A stretch of 64,000 nt of DNA, taken from positions 62,001-126,000 of the forward strand of contig JADJNY010000008.1 of assembly GCA_016714045.1 (NCBI GenBank), read 5' to 3'. This DNA comes from Planctomycetota bacterium (GTDB lineage: Bacteria > Planctomycetota > UBA1135 > GCA-002686595). Numbering within the stretch: position 1 is the stretch's first letter; every line of letters begins with the position of its first letter. This document shows, one piece after another, positions 8,836 to 18,023 of the stretch. Both the position numbers and the translations under genes were made by a program. The notes below the pieces were generated by a model, which worked only from the letters and a program-made list of their open reading frames with translations, did no database searches and was not told the origin of the DNA.

Positions 8836-9159
8836 GCGTGCGTTGTCGCAGCCCGCCGACGTGCGGACAAGCCGGAAGCCCCCTGGCCGGAATTGCGACT
8901 TCCATGTAGGGTCGAGGACCCCGGGCCCCGAGAAGGAGAAGGTCGCCCGAACCGGTCGAGCCGCGCGCGGGAGGGCGGGCGGCGCGTCCGGCTGGACCGC
9001 CGTCGCATGCCGCTTCCGCCTCGCGCCGCGCTCGCGCGCGCAGTGAGCTCGTTCCGATCCGCCGCCGCGCGAGCCGCGCGGTCGATCGACTCCGCGCGGT
9101 CGTCGGCCGCGGAGGCTCTTGCACGCCTGGCCTCGGAGGCGCGAGCTCGGGCGCGCGCC
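8836..9159. other. Divergent intergenic region (photolyase / PKD protein)
   Basis: 324 nt between two divergent starts. It must hold both promoters, but I see no good -35/-10 pair for the rightward gene, no dyad strong enough to call an operator, and no RNA gene. The plus-strand frame is open here and encodes an Arg/Ala-rich stretch that could extend the PKD protein if its true start is the GTG at 9043. Confidence 0.4.
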
Positions 9160-11208
9160 ATGCCGAGCTTCCTCGCGGCGGTCGCGCTCCTCGCGCCCGC
9201 GGCGCTCGCGGAGCTCGAGTCCTTCGGACCGATCTCGCCAGCGAACGGCTTCCCGGTCTACTACCGCGACCGGACCGGGCTCGCCCTCGCGCCGTGCCTG
9301 AACGACCCCGCCGCGTGCGCGTTCGGCGACCTGCCGACTCCGACGCAGCCGATCGCGTTCCCGGCCAACTTCCCCGACGAGTTCTTCTACTGGTTCGGCG
9401 AGGCGCGCTTCGACACGAACAACGGCGGACGCGGCTTCGTGCGCATGGCGATCGAAGGCGCGTTCGCGGGCGGAGCCGTGCTCCGCGGCGACCAGATCGT
9501 GTTCGCGCGCGTGCGCGTGCGCGTCGACAACCTCGTGCCGGGCGCGAGCTATCGGCTCACGTTCCCCTTTGGCGTGCGCGAGTACGTCGCGCAGGGCGCG
9601 GGGTCGAACTCGATCGACGTGACCGAGGACCTCGGCGTCTGCCGCGGCGGGTTCGCCGAGACACTGACGGGTCCGATCGGTCCGTTCCTGCGCTGGGATC
9701 CTGCCGTCCTGCCGCTCCCGCCCGCGGGGACGATCGGCGACGGGATCACGGAGCACGCCGTGGTCGGCAGCCCCTTCGGCGCGAACTTCGTGCTGCTCGA
9801 GGGCCCCGACATCACCGGACCCGGGCAGGACTCGGTCTTCACGGACCAGTTCACGATCATCGGGAACGAGTTTCAGGGCGCGCTCCCGAGCCCGCTCCAC
9901 GTCGAGCGCGCGACGTACGCGCGCAACGCGACGGCGGGCCTCGTCAGCGTCTTCGCGACCTCGGTCGCGTCGCTGCACCTCGAGGCGAAGGGCCCTGGGC
10001 TCCCGACGACGGGCTTGCTCGTCGCCCCGGACCTCGGGACGTTCTACGCCGTTCTCGCTCCCGCGAACCCGGCGCAGCTGCCCGAGTTCGTGACGGTCTG
10101 CGACGCCGCCGCGCCGCTGGTCACGACGCAGTCGAAGCGCCTCGTCGACGAGGTCGAGATCCTCGACGCGAGCTACGACCCGCTCGCGCAGACGTTGAGC
10201 ATCGAAGCGCGGTCGAGCGACGAACTCGCGCCGCCCGTGCTGACCGTGCCGGGCGCGGGGGCGCTCGATGCGAGCGGACGGCTCGTTCTCGCGGCCCCGA
10301 ACGGGCCGCCGAGCGCCGTCACCGTGCTCTCGAGCGCCGGTGGAAGCGACACGCAGCGTGTGCGCACGCTCCTCACGTCGGCGCCGCCACCGCTCGCGCC
10401 GGTCGCGAACGCGGGCGCGGACTCGGCGGCGTTGTCGGGCTCGATCGTGTTCCTCGATGCCTCCGCGTCGACGGGGTTCATCACCGGGTACCAGTGGTCG
10501 CAGGTCTCGGGGCCGCTCGTCGCGCTCCAGAACGCGACGTCGGCGCTCGCGTACTTCCAGGCGCCGATCGGACCCGGCGACGTGGGGTTGCAGCTCCAGG
10601 TGTCCGGTCCCGGCGGCTCCTCCGTCGACGCCGTCGTCGTGCACGTGCAGCCGCTGGCGCCGCTCGCGAACGCGGGCCCGGATCTCACGGTGGTGCCGGG
10701 ACAGCTCGCGGTCTTGCTCGACGGCACGGCGTCGACGGGCGCCATCACGTCGTACCTTTGGGAGCAGCTCGCCGGCGCGCCCGTCGTGCTCGCGACGCCC
10801 GATTCCGCGCAAACGACCTTCGACTTCCCGGCGGTGCCCGACACGCTGACGTTCCGCCTGACGGCGTCGGGACCGGGCGGGGCGAGCACGGACCTCGTCA
10901 ACGTGCTCGGCGCCGTCCCACCGGCGCCCGAGGTCGTCCGCTTCACGCGCGCCGAGTACCGCACGGGGCCGCAGCGGTGGATCCTACGCGGCACGTCGAG
11001 CGTCGCCGGCCCCGGCAACAGCGTCGTGCTCACCGTCGGGAACACGGGGAACGGCGCGGTGATCGCGACCGCGCAAGTGACGAACCTCGGCACGTGGGCG
11101 ATCGACCTCTCGGGCTCGCCGGTCGCGCCGGACGCGACGGGCACGGCGAGCGCGTCGGGCTCGAGCGGCGGTCAGTTCCTCGGCTTCCCGATCCGGATCC
11201 GGCCGTGA
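9160..11208 (+). CDS. Secreted protein with two PKD-like repeats
   Basis: A protein of 682 residues if started at the ATG at 9160, which opens a signal peptide (MPSFLAAVALLAPAALA, cleavage after ALA). The leader lacks the usual basic N-terminus, so an upstream start such as GTG 9043 remains possible. Residues ~20-410 form an unrecognised beta-rich ectodomain. Two PKD/REJ-type Ig repeats follow at ~414-500 and ~500-583, each opening with the family signature (PVANAGADSAALSGSIVFLD; PLANAGPDLTVVPGQLAVLL) and containing YQWSQVSGP or YLWEQLAG. A C-terminal Ig-like segment of ~100 residues completes it, with no obvious anchor. PKD repeats are adhesive or spacer modules on secreted proteins. The stop is 2 nt from the convergent membrane-protein gene. 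Confidence 0.8.
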   Translation: MPSFLAAVALLAPAALAELESFGPISPANGFPVYYRDRTGLALAPCLNDPAACAFGDLPTPTQPIAFPANFPDEFFYWFGEARFDTNNGGRGFVRMAIEGAFAGGAVLRGDQIVFARVRVRVDNLVPGASYRLTFPFGVREYVAQGAGSNSIDVTEDLGVCRGGFAETLTGPIGPFLRWDPAVLPLPPAGTIGDGITEHAVVGSPFGANFVLLEGPDITGPGQDSVFTDQFTIIGNEFQGALPSPLHVERATYARNATAGLVSVFATSVASLHLEAKGPGLPTTGLLVAPDLGTFYAVLAPANPAQLPEFVTVCDAAAPLVTTQSKRLVDEVEILDASYDPLAQTLSIEARSSDELAPPVLTVPGAGALDASGRLVLAAPNGPPSAVTVLSSAGGSDTQRVRTLLTSAPPPLAPVANAGADSAALSGSIVFLDASASTGFITGYQWSQVSGPLVALQNATSALAYFQAPIGPGDVGLQLQVSGPGGSSVDAVVVHVQPLAPLANAGPDLTVVPGQLAVLLDGTASTGAITSYLWEQLAGAPVVLATPDSAQTTFDFPAVPDTLTFRLTASGPGGASTDLVNVLGAVPPAPEVVRFTRAEYRTGPQRWILRGTSSVAGPGNSVVLTVGNTGNGAVIATAQVTNLGTWAIDLSGSPVAPDATGTASASGSSGGQFLGFPIRIRP

Positions 11209-11209
11209 T

Positions 11210-12148
11210 TCAGTAGCCGTAGCTCGGCGGGCGCGCGGCGAACGCGATCCAGATCGCGGCGCCGGCGAGCAGAAGGACGAGCACGACGCGCGCCGTCTCG
11301 CGCCGCACCGCGGGCCACGTCGAGAAAGGGCCGATGCCCGCGACGGACGGGACGACGATCGCGGCCCAGGCGAGCAGGACGCTCGACACGGGCATCTCGC
11401 GCACCGCGTTGATCCAACTGCCGACGAGCACGACGCAGAGGACCGCGACGGGGCCGCCCGAGAGCGTGAACGCGCGGCGTCGCCACGCGATCACCGCGCA
11501 CGCGACGCACAGCGCGGCGGCCGTGCCGCACAAACGGCCGAAGACGAGGCTGCCGCCGAGCGCGATCGCGACCGCCGAGCCCGCACACGCGAGCGCGAGG
11601 CACAGGCAGGGCAGCGGGCCGCGCAGGCGTTCGCTCGACAGCTCGAGCGAGGCCCAGGTCGCCATCGCGGCGAGGAACGCAGCGAGCGCGTGCAGGGAAC
11701 CGGTGGATCCTTGGCGGATCGCCGCGTGCATCGACAGGACGACGAGGATCGCCAGCACGAACGGCGTGCCTCCGCTCGGCAGGAAGCGCCGCACGCGCTC
11801 GCTCAATGCGAGCGACGCCGCGACCATCGCGCCGACGACGCAGAAGGGGATCCAGTCCTTCGCGGCGAGCACCCGGGTTTCGGAGGGCAGCGCGAATTCG
11901 CGGAAGATCGACCACCACGCGACGAGCACGCCCGCGCCGAGCGCGAAGGCGCCCGCGGCGCGCGCGCGACTCGAGCCGCCGCCGGTGGCGCGGGAGGACG
12001 CGGGCACGACCGGTTTCGAAGCCGGCGCAGCGCGCGGCGCCGGCTCCGCGGTCTCCGACGGCTTCCTCCGCCACGCGAACGCGAGCACGGCGAGCGCCAG
12101 CGCGGCCGGCAAGACGAAGTCGAAGAGCGGGATCTCGAGGGGCGGCAT
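11210..12148 (-). CDS. Multi-pass membrane protein of unknown function
   Basis: A protein of 312 residues. An N-terminal helix (FDFVLPAALALAVLAFAW) is followed by a Pro/Ala/Ser-rich cytoplasmic linker (~28-62) and then about eight further hydrophobic segments, for example AGAFALGAGVLVAWWSIFRE, FVLAILVVLSMHAAI, AVLCVVLVGSWINAV and VVLVLLLAGAAIWIAFAA. I see no catalytic motif or transporter signature and assign no function. GGAGG lies about 8 nt before the ATG at 12148. It may follow the YceI gene on the same strand, but a perfect hairpin lies between them. Confidence 0.72.
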   Translation of the reverse strand: MPPLEIPLFDFVLPAALALAVLAFAWRRKPSETAEPAPRAAPASKPVVPASSRATGGGSSRARAAGAFALGAGVLVAWWSIFREFALPSETRVLAAKDWIPFCVVGAMVAASLALSERVRRFLPSGGTPFVLAILVVLSMHAAIRQGSTGSLHALAAFLAAMATWASLELSSERLRGPLPCLCLALACAGSAVAIALGGSLVFGRLCGTAAALCVACAVIAWRRRAFTLSGGPVAVLCVVLVGSWINAVREMPVSSVLLAWAAIVVPSVAGIGPFSTWPAVRRETARVVLVLLLAGAAIWIAFAARPPSYGY

Positions 12149-12172
12149 GCGCGCCTAGCCTCCGGAAACGCG

Positions 12173-12198
12173 CGAGGCCCGGCAAGGGCCGGGCCTCG
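12173..12198 (-). terminator. Hairpin downstream of the YceI gene
   Basis: A perfect 11-bp G/C stem (CGAGGCCCGGC / GCCGGGCCTCG) with an AAGG loop, 133 nt past the YceI stop and 25 nt before the next gene on that strand. There is no U-tract, so it is either a tail-less terminator or an RNA stabiliser. Confidence 0.5.
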
Positions 12199-12330
12199 AC
12201 GATCGCTCGCTTGCGTGCGGTCTCGGCCCGCGATCGGTCGCTCGGGCGAGTCCTCGGGCGGCGAGCTTCCCGACGCGCGCGGAGTCCGACCCGAACACTC
12301 GGGCGAACGCGATCGCGGCGCCGCACTCGA

Positions 12331-12948
12331 TCACTTCTTGACGGTTTCGACGTCGATGAAGAGGGTCACGTCCTCGCCGAGCATGCCCGGGTAGGTCTTG
12401 ATCCCGAAGTCACTGCGCTGGATCACGAGCTTGCCCGAGAAGCCGGCGCGCTCGTCGCCCTGCGGTCCCTTGCCCGTGCCGACGAGCTCCATTTCGACGG
12501 TGACGCTCTTCGTGACGCCGTGGAGCGCGAAGTCGCCCGTGACCGCGAGCAGGTTGCCCTTCTTCGCGACGCTCTTGCTCGTGAACGTGGCCTTGGGGAA
12601 CTGCGTCGCGTCGAAGAAGTCGGCGCTCTTCAGGTGCTTGTCGCGGTCGGGCATCGCGGTGTCGACGCTGTCCGTCGCGACCGTGAACTCGACGCTCGAC
12701 TTCTCCGGCGCCGCGGCGTCGTGGCGAACCGTGCCGGAGAAGCTGTTGAACCGGCCCACGGACCACGAGGCGCCCGCGTGCTTGATGCGGAACGTGATGC
12801 TCGAGTGGACCGGGTCGACCGTCCAGGTCGCAGCCTGCGCGGCGGCTTCCTTGTTGTGCGAATCGACGGTGGCGGGACGGATGAAGGCGACGCCGAGCAC
12901 GAGGCTCGCGGCGAGGCCGGCGGAAACGAGGATGCGGGTGGCGTGCAT
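12331..12948 (-). CDS. YceI-family secreted lipid-binding-type protein
   Basis: A protein of 205 residues. A signal peptide (RILVSAGLAASLVLGVAFI) leads into one YceI lipocalin-like domain: ATWTVDPVHSSITFRIKH, the family opening; VGRFNSFSGTVRHD; HLKSADFFDATQFPKATFTS; GDFALHGVTKSVTVEMEL; RSDFGIKTYPGMLGEDVTLF. YceI proteins are periplasmic beta-barrels that bind isoprenoid quinones or similar lipids; the ligand here is unknown. AGGAG lies 8 nt before the ATG at 12946-12948. It is a single gene, divergent from the SPFH pair (293 nt), with no other quinone-related gene nearby. Confidence 0.93.
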   Translation of the reverse strand: MHATRILVSAGLAASLVLGVAFIRPATVDSHNKEAAAQAATWTVDPVHSSITFRIKHAGASWSVGRFNSFSGTVRHDAAAPEKSSVEFTVATDSVDTAMPDRDKHLKSADFFDATQFPKATFTSKSVAKKGNLLAVTGDFALHGVTKSVTVEMELVGTGKGPQGDERAGFSGKLVIQRSDFGIKTYPGMLGEDVTLFIDVETVKK

Positions 12949-13241
12949 GTGCGGGGCTCCTGGAGCATGAGAGGACGCTCGATCCGACGACGCGGACGGC
13001 CGCGCTTGGCGCGCGCGTCGCCGCCGCGGTCCCACGCGGACCGCGCGATCGAGCGGCGAGAAGCTCCTGGATTCCCCGCGCGATTGCAAGCGGGTCCGAG
13101 CGCGCGCCCCGAGAACTCCTGCGGGTTCCACGGAACCTGAGCGCATCGGGCGGGTTTCTCCGGGCACGCCGGGATCCCCTGGTGACCACGCGGTGCGCAA
13201 CGCTCCGCGCAAGCCCCCGTTCACCGCGTCGGAGACGCACC

Positions 13242-14366
13242 ATGTCCCGCTCGAACTCCGCCGTGCGCTCGCGCTTGCGTCCCTGGATCCAGGACGGCGC
13301 GCTCGCGCTCCTGCTCTCGCCCGTGCTCCTGTACGCCGTCCTGCGGCGCGTCGATCCGTCGGGCGGCGTCGCCTCGGTCGCGGACGACGAGGTCGCCGTC
13401 GTCGTCGACGCGCTCGCGGGCACGAAGCGCGTCACGAGCGTGCCCGGCTACCAGCTCTTCGTGCCGTGGAAGGACGAGGTGCACGTGCTCGACAAGAGTC
13501 CCGACGAACTCGTCTTCGAGGGCACGCAGTACGTCGCGCCGAACCAGGCGCCGTGGATCGAAGCGCGCGGTCGCGACGGCTCGCGGTTCTCGTTCGAGCG
13601 CTTCTCGCTCTCGTACGCGCTCGTCGCGGCGAACGCGGATCGCGTGCTCGAGGACTCGGGCGCCGGCGATGGCTTCAAGGAGCACCTCGTGCGCGCCTAC
13701 GCCCGCGCCTTCGTGCGCGACGAGATCGGCCGGCTCGCGCCGGAGGACGTGCTGCGCCCCGATCTCGCGCGCGCCGCGACGACGCGCGCGATGGAGCGCA
13801 TGAACCAAGCGCTCCTGCCGCACGGGATCGAGGTGCTCGAGGTCGCGACGCCCAAGCCCACGTTCGACAAGGCCTTCGAGGACCTGATCAACCGCCGCAA
13901 GCAGGGCGACCTCGAGATCGAGCGCAAGCGCGCGTACCTCGCGCAGCTGCCGAAGGAGCGCGCAGAGCGACTGCAGGCGATCCGCGACGACAAGGAGCGC
14001 GAGCTCGATCTCCTGCGGAAGAACCTCGCGGTCAACGAAGCCGCGGCGGCGCGCGAGGCGCAGAAGCTGCACGTCGACGCCGACATCGTGTTCGCGAACC
14101 GCTCGAAAGCCGGCGAGGCGGCGCGCGTCGAACTCGCGACGCGCGCGGGCGTCCTGCGGGCCAGGAACGCGGGCGAACTCGAGGACGCGCGGCGCGAGAC
14201 GGAGAACCTGGAGCGCTACGGCGAGCACGCGGTGCGCGCGGCGCTCGTGAAGAGCCTCGGCAGCGTGCCGTTCCGCTTCCTCCCGTACAGCCGTGACTCG
14301 GCGCCGCGGCGCGTGGAGCACGAAGAAGTCGACGACGCGCCGCGCGCCGCGGCGCGCGCGAAGTGA
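13242..14366 (+). CDS. SPFH/band-7 membrane protein, first of a tandem pair
   Basis: A protein of 374 residues. I chose the ATG at 13242 because GGAG sits 8 nt upstream and the protein then begins with a short basic tail and one membrane helix (~18-34, GALALLLSPVLLYAVL). An SPFH/prohibitin-type domain follows (VPGYQLFVPWKDEVHVLDKS) and then a long charged helical stretch (~210-320; FEDLINRRKQGDLEIERKRA) expected to form a coiled coil. These proteins oligomerise into membrane rings or scaffold domains and often regulate proteases. It is followed 7 nt later by a second SPFH gene, so the two probably form a hetero-oligomer like HflK/HflC. No NfeD partner is nearby. Confidence 0.85.
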   Translation: MSRSNSAVRSRLRPWIQDGALALLLSPVLLYAVLRRVDPSGGVASVADDEVAVVVDALAGTKRVTSVPGYQLFVPWKDEVHVLDKSPDELVFEGTQYVAPNQAPWIEARGRDGSRFSFERFSLSYALVAANADRVLEDSGAGDGFKEHLVRAYARAFVRDEIGRLAPEDVLRPDLARAATTRAMERMNQALLPHGIEVLEVATPKPTFDKAFEDLINRRKQGDLEIERKRAYLAQLPKERAERLQAIRDDKERELDLLRKNLAVNEAAAAREAQKLHVDADIVFANRSKAGEAARVELATRAGVLRARNAGELEDARRETENLERYGEHAVRAALVKSLGSVPFRFLPYSRDSAPRRVEHEEVDDAPRAAARAK

Positions 14367-14373
14367 GGTTGCC

Positions 14374-15588
14374 ATGAAGAATGTCCTCCAGCGTCTCGGA
14401 CAACTCCTCGTCGCGCTCGCCTCGGGCGCGAAGCGGCTCGCGATGTCGTCGGCGCGGCGCGTTGGCTTGCTCGTCCTGAGCGGGCTGCGCTCGCGCGTCG
14501 CTCGCGCGACCGGCCGTTTCGCATTGCGCACCGTGCGCGTCGGCGCGCTCGCCGCGGTGATCGCGGGTCTCGCGCTGCTCGTCGGCTGGCTCGGCTTCCA
14601 CCGCGTGCCGCCGGGGACGATCGGCGTGAAGCAGGTCAACTTCGGCGGCGGCGGGATCGTCGCGGAGGACTTCGCGAGCGGACTCCACTGGAGCCTCGCG
14701 GGCTACCACTCCTGGCACGCGATCGACGGGCGCACGCAGATGGTCTCGTTCGGCTGGAGCGCCGAGCCCGCGGACGCGGAGCACCTGAAGGTGCGCACCG
14801 CGGACGGCAACTACGTGCGCGTGGGGCTCGCGGTGCCGTTCCGCGTCCAGCGCGGCGAGGCGCACGCGCTCGTCGAGGACGGCCTCAAGAGCACGTACGA
14901 GAAGCGCGTGCAGGCGGCCGTCGAGAAGGCGCTGACGACCGAGCTCGGCGTGCTCAAGACGGAGGAGTTCTGGGACACGGACCGGCGCAACGCGTGCCTC
15001 GCGAGCGCGCTGCCGAAGCTGAACCTGGACCTCGCGGCGCTGCACGTCGAGGCCGAGGCGATCCTGATCGAGCTCTTCCGCTTCAACCCCGACTACGAGC
15101 ACCGCCAGCAGCAGGTGCAGCTCGACGCGCTCAAGGAGGTCGTCGACGGGACGAAGCAGGCGATCGCCGCCGAGGAGAAGAAGATCGACGTGTTCGAGCG
15201 CGAGATCGAATGGGCCGAGAGCGACCTGCGCATCGACCTGCAGCGCGCGATCGACGCGGAGCACGACGCGGGCCGCACGCGGATCGAGGCGCTGCTCGCC
15301 GACGGGCGCTACTACGACCAGACGCGCAAGGCCGCAGCGACCGCGGAGTTCGAGCGCCTCGTCGCGGAGGGCGAGCGCGAGGTCGCGCAGGCGGACGCGC
15401 TGCGCGTCGCGGCGGAGAACGAGCGCTACGCGAGCCGGGGCGGACAGCTCCTCCTGGCGCGCCAGGCGGCCGAGCACCTGCGCGTGCAGGAGGTGACGCT
15501 GAACTCGAACGACCCGCGCAGCCCGAACCTGTTCGACCTGGACGAGCTCGTGCGGCTGTTCGTCGGGACCGCGGGCGGAACGCCGTGA
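14374..15588 (+). CDS. SPFH/band-7 membrane protein, second of a tandem pair
   Basis: A protein of 404 residues from the ATG at 14374. The N-terminus is basic and amphipathic, followed by one membrane helix (~56-75, VGALAAVIAGLALLVGWLGF) and the SPFH core, which opens with HRVPPGTIGVKQVNFGGGG and includes TADGNYVRVGLAVPFRVQRG. The C-terminal half is a long charged coiled coil (KEVVDGTKQAIAAEEKKIDV; RKAAATAEFERLVAEGEREV). A HflK/HflC- or prohibitin-like partner for the preceding gene is the simplest reading; the targets are unknown. Its TGA overlaps the probable GTG start of the next gene by 4 nt. Confidence 0.86.
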   Translation: MKNVLQRLGQLLVALASGAKRLAMSSARRVGLLVLSGLRSRVARATGRFALRTVRVGALAAVIAGLALLVGWLGFHRVPPGTIGVKQVNFGGGGIVAEDFASGLHWSLAGYHSWHAIDGRTQMVSFGWSAEPADAEHLKVRTADGNYVRVGLAVPFRVQRGEAHALVEDGLKSTYEKRVQAAVEKALTTELGVLKTEEFWDTDRRNACLASALPKLNLDLAALHVEAEAILIELFRFNPDYEHRQQQVQLDALKEVVDGTKQAIAAEEKKIDVFEREIEWAESDLRIDLQRAIDAEHDAGRTRIEALLADGRYYDQTRKAAATAEFERLVAEGEREVAQADALRVAAENERYASRGGQLLLARQAAEHLRVQEVTLNSNDPRSPNLFDLDELVRLFVGTAGGTP

Positions 15589-16903
15589 TCGTGCAGCTTC
15601 AACTCGCGGTGTTCATCGCGAGCCTCGCGGTCCAGGGACAACAATCTGTGCGCGATGGGGCGCGCACTCGAACTGGTCCCCCAGCGTCTCGAGCCTCTGG
15701 CTCTCCGGTGCGGGAGACGTCGACCAGGATGGGTATGCGGATCTGCTCTTCGCCCTGCCGGAGGGAAACGAGGTCCGAGTTCTCTCGGGAGTCGATGGCT
15801 CCGTCCTCGAACGATGGTCCTTCGACTCCACGGATGCGGACCGGAAACGGGCACTCCTCCTGCTCGGCGACCGCGATGGCGATGGGAACATCGAGTTCGC
15901 GCTCGGCGTGGTCGGCAGACGCAGCGGTGAGGCCGGCTCGCCCGGACGGATCTCCGTCTTCGAACATGGATCCAAGGAACCCATCGCGGAGTTCGAGGCA
16001 CGCTTTCGTTTGCCTGATGCGACGTTGCGCTCGGCAGTCGGCCCGCCGCCAACGAGTCGGCCGAGTTACGCAGTCGACGTCGCGTTCGGGGGCTCGATCG
16101 CACAACTCGAGGACCGCGACGGCGACGGCGTGCGTGAGTTGCTCGTCTCGTCGCAGGCGGGGTGGCATGGATCTGCGTACGTGCTCTCGGGCCTAACGCT
16201 CTCGCTCCGTTCCTCGGTGGTGGTGACCCCGAACGATGCCACCGTCAGCGACGCGTCCATCGGCGACTTGAACAGCGACGGGAAGATGGAGTTCCTGCTG
16301 GCGCTGCATGGCGACCCGGGCGGAGCAGTCGCCGTCGTGGGCGAAGGGGAGTCGCGCGAATTCCTACGCTGGGATGCGCCGACTGGAACCGACGGGTTCG
16401 GTCGTGAAGGACTTCGTCGAGCGCTGTGGCTCCCAGCGCTCTCCCGTCCGAACTCGCCGACCGTGCTCGTCGTCGAGGTGCCGGAACTCGGGACGCAGCG
16501 TGCTGGATGTCGCGTGCTCTCGGACGCGAAGCTGTCCTCGACGCACACACCGCCTTTCCCCAGTGCGGAAAGGACGGTGTGCGACGTGGTACCGATCGAC
16601 GACCTCGATCGCGATGGGGTCGAGGACTTGGTCGTGCTCGAGAGTTCCAGAGTCCGCACGTCCGAACCCGTCGACGGCGTCCTGCGTGTCGTGTCGGGTG
16701 GAGACCTGGGACGGGTGCTCTGGATGGCCAACTTCGAAGCCGAGGACGGCGGCGATGCTTGGGTCGTCACGCCGGTCGGTGACGTCGATGGCGACTCCAC
16801 CACGGACGTTGGACTCCTGCGTCGCCGCGTACGCGATGGCCATTCGGCTGCGACCGTCTTCTCGGGGCGAAGTGGACGGCTCGTGGGTGAATTCACGCTC
16901 TGA
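15585..16903 (+). CDS. Secreted FG-GAP/VCBS-repeat protein, frameshifted near its N-terminus
   Basis: The body (about 15662-16903) contains calcium-loop FG-GAP motifs: GDVDQDGYADLLFALPEGN, GDRDGDGNIEFALGV, EDRDGDGVRELLVSSQAG, GDLNSDGKMEFLLALHG, DDLDRDGVEDLVVLES, GDVDGDSTTDVGLLR. Its frame has no start codon upstream. A signal peptide (IVQLQLAVFIASLAVQGQQ) starts at GTG 15585 in another frame, overlapping the SPFH stop as GTGA. Adding one G to the G4 run at 15657-15660 fuses the two frames into QQSVRDGGAHSNWSPSVSSL. I therefore treat it as one gene of ~440 residues with a one-base deletion. FG-GAP repeats build beta-propellers on secreted proteins. G+C is lower than in the neighbours. Confidence 0.75.
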
Positions 16904-16960
16904 ACCTGAGCGCTGGTCGCGCTGAGAGCGGACGACGATCTCGTTCTTCACGCGCTCGAA

Positions 16961-17644
16961 TCATCGGAGCCGTGAACGCCGCGCTGCACGTTCGGCTCGC
17001 GCTACGCGCCTGCGTTGCGATCGAGCACTGGCCTTCTCACGTGGTGCGGCATGTCGGAATCCGATCGTACGAGCGGGTTCCGGGGCGTGCTTCGAGTCCT
17101 CCGCCGCGAGGAGGTGACGGATGGCGTCGAAGACGCCTTTGAATTGCCCATCGTACTTCCGTTCGAGTGCATCGAGTCGACGGGCAAGGTCCGCGTGCGT
17201 AGCGAGGATCTGCCGAACGCGCACGAAGGCTCGCATGATGGCGATGTTCACTCGGACGGCCCGGGGACTTCTGAGGATGCTCGAGAGCATCGCCACTCCC
17301 TGCTCCGTGAACGCGAGCGGGCGCGTGCGACGGCCGCCGTGTCCGCCCTCCGCCCTGGGGCGTGCGCGCGAACTTGAGATCACAAACTGTGATCTCAAGT
17401 TGGCCGCCTCTTGATCGGTGAGTTGGAACATGAAGTCCGCGGGGAAGCGCTCGTGATTGCGCTTCACTGCCTGCAGCAGTGCGCGGGTTTCGATGCCGTA
17501 GAGGGTCGCGATGTCGGCGTCGATCAGTACGCGGAGCCCTCGGATCTGGAGGATCATGGACTCGGCCGCAGGGGCAACGTTCGTCGTGAGGGTCCGGGAT
17601 CCGCGCTGGGTCTGAGATTGCTTCGATCGATGCTTCGAGCTCAT
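16961..17644 (-). CDS. ORF6N-domain DNA-binding-type protein
   Basis: A protein of 227 residues from the ATG at 17644. The ORF6N domain (KilA-N relative, common in phages and mobile regions) is clear at residues ~30-130: LQIRGLRVLIDADIATLYGI, TRALLQAVKRNHERFPADFM, FQLTDQEAANLRSQFVISS and then FTEQGVAMLSSILRSPRAVR. The C-terminus is helical and ends in a basic Arg/Ala tail. These proteins are thought to bind DNA as regulators or antirepressors; targets cannot be read here. It converges on the FG-GAP gene (57 nt) and shares that gene's lower G+C, which suggests transfer. I see no integrase or repeats around it. Confidence 0.82.
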   Translation of the reverse strand: MSSKHRSKQSQTQRGSRTLTTNVAPAAESMILQIRGLRVLIDADIATLYGIETRALLQAVKRNHERFPADFMFQLTDQEAANLRSQFVISSSRARPRAEGGHGGRRTRPLAFTEQGVAMLSSILRSPRAVRVNIAIMRAFVRVRQILATHADLARRLDALERKYDGQFKGVFDAIRHLLAAEDSKHAPEPARTIGFRHAAPREKASARSQRRRVARAERAARRSRLR

Positions 17645-18023
17645 GCCCAACGAAGGACCACGACGCTTGGAATCCGTCGAGAGCCCTCGTGGAATGGAAT
17701 CGAGCCGAGCGCCGAGTTCGCTGTCGGACAGGGGTTTGGGTCCTGTCCCGGAACCCGCCCCACGTTCGGTTCCCAAGCCGATCGAGCGTATTCCCCGATT
17801 CGTGAGTCGGCGTTGCCCTGGCCGCTCACGGTGCAACTGTCAGCAGCTCGGCGTCGCCGACGGGCGGGAGGAACGTCGACGTGAGGCGTCGGGGCTAGGG
17901 CTCACGACGTCCGGTTCCCGAGCTGCGCTCTCGTGTTTCTCCCCTACGCGTGTTCGTTCGTCTGCTCGGACCCGCCTCGCCGGTCTCGATCGCGTCGCGT
18001 TCCCCATGCTACGCTTCGACCGC
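17645..18023. other. Divergent intergenic region, lower G+C
   Basis: 379 nt between the ORF6N gene and the methyltransferase gene, the right end of the lower-G+C patch. I find no RNA gene and no convincing -35/-10 pair, apart from TACGCT at 18010-18015 next to the methyltransferase start. No direct repeats or attachment-like core are visible. Confidence 0.4.

Noticed and set aside
7363..10812. A 1149-codon minus-strand frame around the photolyase.
   Set aside because: The first ~660 codons are antisense to the PKD-domain gene and are Arg/Glu-rich; photolyase homology begins at GTG 8835.
16961..18000. Integrated phage or genomic island boundaries around the ORF6N gene.
   Set aside because: No integrase, attachment-site repeat, tRNA or transposase is visible; only base composition and the domain type suggest transfer.
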